A stretch of 64,000 nt of DNA from Acanthaster planci (lineage: Eukaryota > Echinodermata > Asteroidea > Valvatida > Acanthasteridae): the NCBI RefSeq assembly GCF_001949145.1, contig NW_019091517.1:527457-591456 (forward strand), given 5' to 3'. The position numbers and the translations under genes were made by a program. The notes under the pieces are model-generated. The model made no database searches. It was not told where the DNA came from and was given only the letters and a program-made list of their open reading frames with translations. Positions 9,001 to 16,500 of this stretch are shown one piece after another. The stretch's first letter is position 1. Each line of letters opens with the position of its first letter.

Positions 9001-10543
9001 TGTTTAGCATCTTGATTCTGACTGCCTGGGCCTGTGTGCTGCACCTGGCTGACCCCCTGTATGGTATTCCGGGTATCTCCATCGGTCTGACGGCAGATGC
9101 CACGATCATTCTGGTGTTCATGTTCTTAGGAAAAGTAGGAGCCCTCACCAAGAAGGAGGAAGCTGACACTGGTAACAGGAAAGTTAAAAATGCTGATGTG
9201 GAAGATCGGCCGGAGAAGGTGATAAATGTGTACGAAAATGCTGGAGGTAAGTGACATGCACAAGACAGAAGAAAAAAACTTTCAGAGCTTCAACCCAAAC
9301 AGGATGATGGTCAAAGGAGATACATGTACAGTTAACAATTGTTGTACAGGTCATGGTGTTTCATACACCCAAGGGGGCAATGGCACCCTCGGCTTCGCCT
9401 CGAGTGCCATTTGCATTTGCCCCCGAGGGTGTACAAAGCCCATGGACCCTGTCACAGCAGGCAACAATTGTTGTTACACCCCGGTTATAGCTTACACTGG
9501 AACAGTCTTATGTGTAATATATACATATTTCATGTATTTCATAAATTAAAATGCTTTGACAAACTTAAACACTTGAACAGCAAATATTGAATTACAAGGA
9601 TAATTCATAAGGCATAGTCTGACCATCACAGTGCTTCAATGTCCCCTATACAGTGCACATATCCTGTAATAATTGGTGCGAAGCACCACCACGGCAATCC
9701 ACCCTTGTACCCAAGATTACACAATTACAACACACTGGACACGACACATCAACTGTGGGAAAGATCACCATTATCCATCATTTTTTTCAGCCCAGCAACA
9801 TCATCAGTGCGCTCGAGGCATGAATGATACATGTGTGCCGGTTTGTGGCATATCATGTGATCAATTCGCGACCAATAAAAATTCAGTATCTATGACCGTG
9901 GTATAACAATTCCAGTTGTATACGCACAGTGTAGTCCTTCCAAATTTCGATTCTGTATCAGATTCTAGGGCACAGACCTAAATTTATGGTCAAACGCAAC
10001 ATAATGAGCAGAAAAAAAGGCCCTCCACAAAGACTCTAATTCAAATTTTTTTTCTTTTTATTTTGCAATGACAAACTGCCCTTGCTTATCTCAAATCAGA
10101 AATTCCAACTTTCACATTTAATTTATGTACACCTATTCAGCAATGCACTACTTGAGTGAACAATTTACATGTTTTTCTACAGAAGTTCGTCAAACATTAA
10201 AAAAGAAAGTTCAGAACAAATTAACCCTCACTACCTTGAATCCTGCAACATCCACATGACACATGGTTTTTGCAGTATGTTGATGGCCTTAGGGTTGTAG
10301 AGCCCATGATGGACAACGAACCTTGACGCACCTCTGTTGTACAGAGCCGCTGGTGTTCTGCAAAGTCTTGGATTCTAAAGAATTAACAGGCCTCACCACA
10401 GAAAGGAGAGGGGTTAACACTTTGACAAAGCTTTCAATAACGATGCCAAAATGCCCCATTGTCATTGATTATTTCTTTATTTAGCTACAGCTCACGTACC
10501 AGAGGAGGCAGATGTAGATGTAGACGAACAGACCCAATTCTAA
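3..10543 (+). CDS. Class C GPCR with tandem Venus-flytrap domains (3' part of gene, multi-exon)
   Basis: Plasma-membrane receptor expected to bind a small ligand in extracellular VFT domains and signal through seven helices. Exons: 3-50 (partial), 266-955, 1505-1751, 2258-2428, 2658-2959, 3132-3833, 4006-4252, 4365-4538, 5304-5605, 6123-6623, 7115-8002, 8244-9246, 10485-10543. All introns are GT-AG, the phases agree, and the summed length (5334 nt) is a whole number of codons ending in TAA at 10541-10543. VFT A, B and C carry metabotropic-glutamate-receptor signatures (for example SATSPALSD, AYGEGG, SDTWGAR). The usual nine-cysteine domain before the membrane is absent. The signal peptide and start lie left of the window. 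The seven-helix part could be closer to the GPRC5/BOSS branch than to mGluR; I cannot resolve that by eye. Confidence 0.88.
266..955 (+). CDS. Receptor junction exon: end of upstream VFT, Cys linker, start of VFT A
   Basis: Starts after ttttttcag and ends before gtaag, phase 0 on both sides. It opens VGEWNSDQGLTL, the typical last strand of a VFT domain, then a linker with three cysteines (CPEGSCFDPRC), then lobe 1 of VFT A. Visible motifs are INQDPSLLPD, LHSASSRTA, NTATSPTLSD, ISSD and KGDYGD. Relative to mGluR1 these supply the serine, threonine, aspartate and tyrosine that hold the alpha-amino and alpha-carboxyl groups. The position of mGluR1 Arg78 is glutamine. Confidence 0.9.
1505..1751 (+). 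CDS. Receptor exon: VFT A lobe 2
   Basis: Phase 0 start (cag|aca) and phase 1 end before gtactg; 247 nt, exactly the length of its counterpart 4006-4252. It encodes TGICIANSFRVDSDTNF through GSENWGTRMDY. The GSENW motif has glutamate where mGluR1 has Asp318; the arginine at the mGluR1 Arg323 position is kept. A second AG four bases downstream is out of phase with splicing from this point by one base more than a codon, so 1505 is preferred by homology to module B. Confidence 0.88.
2258..2428 (+). CDS. Receptor exon: VFT A lobe 2, middle
   Basis: Phase 1 to phase 1, 171 nt; preceded by acatag and followed by gtacat. Encodes GALTVTFKSAAV, then a stretch rich in acidic residues, ending FNEYWMDTFKCNLPG and NCTG. 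The counterpart in module B is 4365-4538 with FNEYWAWKFKCNLPG. The shared cysteines probably form a disulphide within the lobe, as in mGluR VFTs. Confidence 0.86.
2658..2959 (+). CDS. Receptor exon: VFT A C-terminal part
   Basis: Phase 1 to phase 0, 302 nt, the same length as 5304-5605. It encodes GSEMLSSSDVDSLG, a helix with YVYAVALSNLIRDTC, the motif VCDALFDVPSEDW, and RFDENGDGPAQYSLYQF. In mGluR1 the lysine that binds glutamate's side-chain carboxylate (Lys409) follows CDAM; here that position is phenylalanine. Confidence 0.9.
3132..3833 (+). CDS. Receptor junction exon: end of VFT A, linker, start of VFT B
   Basis: Phase 0 at both ends. One exon carries the closing strand of VFT A (VGEWTSDGGLILNK), a linker with two cysteines (FCVDPVC), and lobe 1 of VFT B. 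This physically fuses the two domains. Pocket motifs: INCNSSLLPG, LHSGSSGKA, SSATSPALSD, TVPSD and MGAYGEGG, all closer to mGluR than in module A. The Arg78 position is again glutamine (WITQAEA). Confidence 0.92.
4006..4252 (+). CDS. Receptor exon: VFT B lobe 2
   Basis: 247 nt, phase 0 to 1. Encodes KGICIANSHVVDSDTNF, the core strand TLILFLIDEHARALF and VASDTWGARTDYIPGLE. The aspartate equivalent to mGluR1 Asp318 and the arginine equivalent to Arg323 are both present. Confidence 0.9.
4365..4538 (+). CDS. Receptor exon: VFT B lobe 2, middle
   Basis: 174 nt, phase 1 to 1, after atgtag and before gtaatg. Encodes GALTVSPKASGIPEFEEYF and FNEYWAWKFKCNLPG, ending NCTG. It is one codon longer than the module A counterpart at 2258-2428. 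Confidence 0.88.
4683..4742. repeat. Short TTAA-ended hairpin repeat, copy 1
   Basis: A 60-base near-palindrome beginning TTAACCCTAACCCTCCTCA and ending in its approximate reverse complement, TGAGGAGTGTTAGGGTTAA. A close second copy lies at 56156-56222 in another gene's intron, so it is an interspersed element. TTAA ends fit piggyBac-type insertion or a foldback derivative. It sits in the receptor intron 4539-5303. Confidence 0.6.
5304..5605 (+). CDS. Receptor exon: VFT B C-terminal part
   Basis: 302 nt, phase 1 to 0, after tttcag and before gtaatg. Encodes GSEMLSGDDVTSLG, VCDAVYGVSSQDW and FAENGDGAALYSLYQL. The position of mGluR1 Lys409 is tyrosine, which argues against glutamate's side chain being read in the usual way. 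Confidence 0.9.
6123..6623 (+). CDS. Receptor junction exon: end of VFT B, Cys linker, start of VFT C
   Basis: Phase 0 at both ends. Opens IGFWDDISGLSNL (end of VFT B), then a linker with CTGLCLEC and N-glycosylation sequons (NSS, NIT), then lobe 1 of VFT C with LNANPSLLPGVKLG and VLGPANPDVAEE. The GSSS pocket loop of mGluR1 is replaced by ANPD, so the serine that binds the ligand's alpha group is missing. Confidence 0.9.
7115..8002 (+). CDS. Receptor exon: rest of VFT C
   Basis: A single 888-nt exon (phase 0 to 0) covers what takes several exons in modules A and B. It contains SHGAVSPNLSS in place of SATS.DLSD, TSAPYTEE in place of VPSD, then YDWDYVGAVHSATPYG, VGTDTWDSL and FLFNGGSVPAAYSI. 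The fold is clearly a VFT, but the alpha-amino-acid signature is eroded. This membrane-proximal domain may act as a coupling element or bind something else. Confidence 0.9.
8244..9246 (+). CDS. Receptor exon: end of VFT C, short linker, all seven transmembrane helices
   Basis: Opens VGEWHNNQLSIRSAG, then only about 30 residues with a single CYC pair before helix 1, so no nine-cysteine domain. Helices by hydrophobicity: TM1 WATVVLALSGLCGVFAVLI, TM2 near LFGIILMYLLNLTF, TM3 after the conserved cysteine in AICGIRRFG, TM4 LLFLAFLLPEGFLIGEW, TM5 LTIFMMYAYFLVLVTFF, TM6 SILILTAWACVLHLA, TM7 ATIILVFMFLGKVGAL. Extracellular loop 2 has two cysteines (DTCAPGSMQTC) to pair with TM3. Ends phase 1 before gtaagt. 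Confidence 0.92.
9331..9480. repeat. Foldback (MITE-like) element in the last receptor intron
   Basis: Imperfect inverted arms of about 65-70 bases meet near 9400. Pairs visible are ACAATTGTTGT at both ends, CATGG with CCATGG, TACACCC with GGGTGTA, GGGGGCAA with TTGCCCCC and AATGGCAC with GTGCCATT. No coding capacity. It resembles a non-autonomous DNA transposon; family not recognised. Confidence 0.55.
10485..10543 (+). CDS. Receptor last coding exon: C-terminal tail
   Basis: Phase 1 start after atttag; encodes TAHVPEEADVDVDEQTQF and TAA. A second AG six bases downstream (ctacag) keeps the frame and would remove two residues. The intracellular tail is short and acidic. The final TQF fits the loose class I PDZ-ligand pattern (S/T-x-hydrophobic), which is suggestive only. 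Confidence 0.8.
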
Positions 10544-13500
10544 GATGGTGAGAGACAGAACACAGCGAACAGCATCTTGTCTATGAGACACAGCATTCCA
10601 AATCATCCGTAGTCTTTAATGGATAGTATCAACTTGACAAGGTGAAAAAAAAAAGATTGAGGCTACGGCTGGGAATAAGGCATGAACCTATGGAAACCAC
10701 TGGCTAGCAGCTACATTTCTCTAGCCATTTCTAATGTATTTCAAAATGTCTATGTTACCCTGACCGAGAGACAGTTTGGTTGTGTCAACAACAAATTTTG
10801 AGAATCACTTTCAACATTTGGCATCAATTTACAGAGGTGAAAATCTGCAAATGGAAGCATTAATTGAAATTTTACATGTAATCCTGGAAAACAAAACGGC
10901 TTCAAAAAGATTTTTTTTCGTTAGCCACTTTAGTTTTAATGGTGGAGGAATAGAATTCTGTTCAGTAGTATATGTATATGCAGGATGTATATGATTTGAC
11001 CATTTACATTTAGCTTTGGCATTTTGGTATGTAATCTTGGCCAGGCACAGCTGTATTAGTGTCCAAGTGGCTTAAATGTATTCATAACAAAACTGTGAAT
11101 TATCCTGAACAATGTGAACATGATAACATAATTATACTGTATCTGCTCCTGTCAACATTTGAGGACCTGACACATAATCTATCTTTAGTCTCTATACAAC
11201 CATAAACCCTCGATGGCATTTGAAAAATGTCTTGAAACAGGATGCTTCAAGAATGTTGGAGCCAACAAATACCATATTTTAGTTTGTAAGTTACACATGG
11301 AGTTATGTACATGTAGACTCAAGAATAGTATTACATTGTGTATACATGTGCATATCTACCATGGTACATGTACCTGTATATTCCACCAGTCCACGTTTGA
11401 TTAAATGTGATTTATGCAAATGATAGAACCTGTATATTGTTTAACATGTATTCTGCATCAGATATACACGTACATGTACTGTATTTATGATCAATAACTA
11501 CTTAATATCAGACCTGCCAACCTGCTGTACTCCTTCCTGAGGTCAGGCATTACCACACGATAGATTAAAAGGTACTTAAAAGAACCCTCAGTTCATTTAA
11601 TAATCTAATCTATTATGTGGTGATGCCTGACCTCAGGAAGGAGTACAGCAGGTTGGCAGCTATGTAAAACATGTATCAATTTTACAGGTGGAAGTCTGTT
11701 TTATCATTGTTATCGATCAACAAGATACTACGATCTTAAAATGCTAACACATAATCAAAAACAGGATTTTTCAGCGAGATGAAGAAGTGAATCTTGTTTG
11801 CTTTGAAAGTAATCACAATGAAATATGAAGGACACAGCTTGGTGTGAAATGGCTTCAAATATTGGCAACTGTGATGCATAGGTAAGAGAGGAGTGGGGAA
11901 GGAACTGTACAGTAAAAAAAAAGTAACCAGATACGTGTGGAACTGTGAAAGGTATCTTTCCCTGCACAGCCTGGTCACAAGGAACGAATACTTTATCTCA
12001 CATTCTATTTTTTACCTTTTTACTGATAAGAAGGTGTTGAGTGCTTTGATTTAATCTCAGTTTTAAACTTGCATAAAACAAATTATTTTGTTTTTCCATC
12101 ATGTGTATCAACCAAAATATTTAACTGAAGGTGGCAGGGAAATTGGAGGTCTTGATTTACAAGTTTATCCTATGACACGTAATAAATCTGACAAAGGTGA
12201 ATTTGATTGATTAGTCCCGTCAAGTATAATGTAAGAGTTTGGTGTCAAGTCAATTTCTTAATGCAAAATGAAACCACTGCACTGATTGCAATATATGAAC
12301 TCCACTACATCATCCAAAATTCACGTCACTAGCCTCTGTTGCGCTTTCAACATTTTGCTGAGCTCAAAATTTACCAGAACTTTGGTAAATGAGAAATCAA
12401 TACCATAAATTTTTACAGAAAGTGAATGTGGAACAGAAATCTTAAGTTCTTTCTGAAGAGAGTGGAGGGTCTGCTCAATCCATATGCCTAGACCTTTGGC
12501 CTGTCCACTGGAGGCAGAATCATGGGGATCAGAGCTCTCCACTTTTTCAACTGGGGACGTGCCTTTCCCACCACTAGTGGCCAGAACACAATACGGTAGG
12601 GCTTATGGATTGGTCAATTGATGGCTGATGGTCTCAAAACACTCTCCAACACTTTGAAAATCATTCTGCCTCCATTAGGCCTAACGTTTTGTCCAATTTT
12701 TCAGACCAAGTTTTCATCCAAGGATTTCCTACATGTAAATCAAATCACACAAGTGACAATTTATTTTTGACCCCAACCATTGTGAGCTAGTGTCATCTAG
12801 AAGGCAACCTTTCCAGATGTAACACACCTTTTTGCAGTCTATGGAATCCAAACAACAGGCAGCAATATCCAGTTTTAAAAGGCACTCCAGGTGTTTATAT
12901 AGCTGAGTGATGAGGCTGAGTCAATTCAAATTACTAAACATTTGAATATTCAACCTACCATTCAATCGAATATACATTTGGTTTATCACATTCATATAAA
13001 GGCAGAAACAAAATAAAATTGTATTTTACCGACAGAAAAATGCAAAACTTCCAAGGGAAAGGAAAAGTAATTTTTGGCTTTACTGTTAGGCATAGGCATT
13101 TGTAACACCTAAAAGTAAGCCTTTAGAATACACTTTTGTAACCAATTACTTGACCTTTTTTCCTTTTCAAGTTCACAGATTTCCACCACTGATTATTCAA
13201 TTAAGACAATAAATATTTAATTGTTTGATAATTGAGTGATTGTTTGAATAAATGGCACAACCCCACCGAGGAGGAAAGTCAGGCTTACCATGGACCACTG
13301 GTGCATTTAGAGAATTACAAATCAAGTAAAATATTCACACTCTCTCACTCCCAGTCTTCCCTCTTCACATCAGAACAATCATGCGAGAAAAAAAACACGC
13401 TTGCTTCCATAATATACATGTACATGTACGACAGTCCCACTGCAGCTACATGGGTCATGTTGACATGGAACACTGACTGGCATTCCAAATACAAGTACAC

Positions 13501-13559
13501 AGAAATCAATAAATAATAATGCTCAAGCATACAAAAACACTTGTTATAGATAGGCCCTT
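10544..13559. other. Receptor 3' untranslated/downstream DNA up to the SELENOM poly(A) signal
   Basis: No open frame here looks like a gene. It should contain the receptor 3' UTR; there is no AATAAA close to the stop, and an ATTAAA at 11400-11405 is the nearest plausible signal I noticed. A strong hairpin element (11514-11659) lies in the middle. The two genes converge here. Confidence 0.5.
11514..11659. repeat. Long hairpin element (inverted repeat, arms about 52 bases)
   Basis: The left arm starts CTGCCAACCTGCTGTACTCC and the right arm ends GGAGTACAGCAGGTTGGCAG. The arms pair over about 52 bases with about three mismatches, separated by about 40 bases. No reading frame. Likely a young foldback MITE; the arms are longer than a typical microRNA precursor. 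Confidence 0.75.
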
Positions 13560-13565
13560 TTTATT
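13560..13565 (-). terminator. AATAAA polyadenylation signal after the SECIS
   Basis: AATAAA on the - strand, 74 bases past the end of the SECIS, so a transcript cleaved just beyond it would include the SECIS. Further AATAAA words occur on the - strand at 15128-15123 and 14273-14268, between stop and SECIS. Confidence 0.7.
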
Positions 13566-16500
13566 TCAAACATGACTGCTATATTGCCAGTAAAGTCAGT
13601 CCAATCTGCTTTTGATGTTGCCTCCACATTTGCAACGTTTCAGACCAATTTGTCAGTCAACCACCCCCTGGGGGTCAGTTTAGGTGGCTGGCATCATACG
13701 CTGAATCCAGAGCAAATCCAAAGACCACATGTGCAAAAACGATCTGGACAAATTTTGCTTCCAAAAAACATATAAACATAAAACCCATAAACACCAACAA
13801 ATGGAGTACAAAAATTTCCAGTATACAGTGCACAAAAGAGCGAAACTGTTCAAAATATATTGCCTTATAGTATTAATTTCATCATGATTTAAATAATCAA
13901 CCTGCTGGTCAAACAGGTACACCTAAGTACCAGTACATCAAAACAAGAGATTCAAGGCAGGTCCAATTTCACATCAATTCCCTGCCAGACGGTAGTGCGC
14001 AATTGGCTATGTGAATATTTTGTAGCAAGGTCTTTGGGACAAAAGGGACCAACATCCAATTGAAGCTCAACCATGTTCGGTGTGTCTGAGTCAGTGTATG
14101 GTCATGCTGACATGGCCCCTTCTCAAGCACACACTGTTTATCCCCAAATGATCCATGATGTTACTGAGAAAAATAAAAACTAATGTTACAGATAAATATG
14201 TGATTTTTTTCCAATTAAAAAATACCTAAAACTATGACAGGTTTTTCTTTAAATTCAAGTTCTCTATTTTATTCGTTAATTTCTCTCAACCTGCGACAAT
14301 GCGAAGAGATGCTGATTTCTAGAGAATAAGTTGTGTAGATATTCGAAGCAGCTGCTCATTTCAAGCTGTGTCCCCATTGGGCCTTTTCTACCTTGCCTTT
14401 TGTTTATAGCAACTTACCATATTTCCCTTGTACAAATCTTCCACCTCCACCTCAGCAGAATGTTTATACACCACGCATGGTTAAATTAATGCGACACACT
14501 GCCGACGTTTGCCACTGTATTTTCAAGCTTAAAATCCCAATCGTCAGGATTTAACATGGATCAAATATAACCTTGCTGGATTTTGCATGGTGTGAGTAAT
14601 AGACTCAGCTACCAGGCTGATGAATTTGGTAATTATGCATCTTGACTAAAATTTCCCCAATATATGCCCCAAATTTCTCCATTGCCAAATGTGGCAATTG
14701 GATGGCACAAACTTCCGGTCGACTCTGAATACATTATTTGGATGCAAAACTAAGGACATTCTTTGAACATTCCCACTGGACTGTGGTATATAATTCTGGT
14801 CAGCCATGGTAGCATTGCAAAAAAAACAACCAATGGAAACACAAAGCTCTACACAGAGACTTTTAACTTGTGTGATCTGCCACCAACATCAGAGGTACAT
14901 GTAAAACTCTTCAACAGAAATGGAAAAAGAGAACTCTACTTATGTTTGAACAATCACAGCCGTAAGTGCAAAACCAACTGTAGAGCCTAAGGACTTCCAA
15001 GCATGGACTGATCTACATGTATTAAAAAAACCAATGCCGAGTTTGCAATGTGAAATTTGCAGTATGAGCGAGGCATGTGGCACTGTGCATGGAGGACAGG
15101 GCTTAATGAATAAGTCTACTGTTTTATTGCTTCTGCAAAAATTTGACTTTTTCAGACCAATAAAGGTTTCCCATAGCAAATTGCAATCGGGGTGTGTTTT
15201 TGTATTAAAAGTCTTACAATGTCAAAATCTGACTCTGTTAGTTAAGCAAAATTCACAAAATATCTGACCTATTGAAATTGAAAATGAGATGTTAAGTACG
15301 GAAAATGCAACAAAATGATATACTTAAAGAAAACCCATCCGAAATGCACCTTAGAGTTCTTCCTTTGTTTGTTCTTGCTCCTCCTTTGTTTCTTTGGGGA
15401 GGTAGGGTCCTTGTAAGAACTCTTCAGGGACCGCATCATCTTTGGATTTCTTCTTGTAGAAGCCCAAGTTGTCAAACAAGGTGTTGATTTCGGGCCGCTT
15501 CATGGTTTTCAGACCAATACGCTGTAATCACAAAGAAATTACTTAAGATGTTTAATTAAGTGTGAAATGAAGAACTACCTTTTTGCTGTTCAGAAACATA
15601 TGCCACAATGTGGACATAGCTTTTGAGGTGTGCAACAAAATTCTATTTAAACATACTCAGTGGTAACCTGACAGGAAAAAACATACAGAAATCACCGTGC
15701 ATTAAGTTGAAAATTGATGTTAATTACACGTAAGCAAAAGTGTGATTACGGCAAGTGCCACACACCTGCGTGCACACTTTACAACAAAGTCAAAGCAAAA
15801 GCATTCAAGGTTTTAATTCCACTGACAAAACCTGTCTTAATCGGACTTGTAAGATTCATTAATTTTTGTGACTTGAATCACTGTAATGTAGTGACTGCAG
15901 TCCAGTCATTGTAATGTAGTGACTCGAGTCAAGTCATCAGACAAAACGTTGAGTCGAGTAAAGTATTTAGCTTGAATCATTTCAAGTCACCAATGTTTGA
16001 ACACAATATGATAAATAAAAAAAGAGAGAGAGTCATTTTTTTGGCATTTTTAAATTCACCCCTCGATTTCAATAGACATGCTTGCACCACAGCTTGCTCT
16101 TGAAGATATTACCGAATGACATGAACATTAGGAAGTGGCATTCTAAGTCATTGTAAATTTTTTTTTTTGCATAATAGTTTGCCTTTAATTTGGGACTCAA
16201 GCCTTATCAACTTTCATTTGAGTTGGGTCTTCCGAGGAGGGACTTGAGTTGAATTGAGTCATTTGCTTGCAGTGACTTGAGTCATTTACCTGTCAGGACT
16301 CAAGTTGAGTTGCCAAAAATTGTGACTCGAATCAGTGAGTTGTGAATCGAATCATTTCAATTCTGGTCATAATGTACACATTGACATGACAATGTTTCTC
16401 AACAAGTTCACACAGCTTGAAGTCAAGAAAATAATGTACCAACCTTAATTACGTTGCCTTCCTGGTCCAGCAGAAGTAAATCAGGATCTGCCCCGCCAAT

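Noticed and set aside
266-9246. Three separate receptor genes or pseudogenes in tandem
   Set aside because: Junction exons carry the end of one domain and the start of the next in a single open frame, and only one seven-helix region exists.
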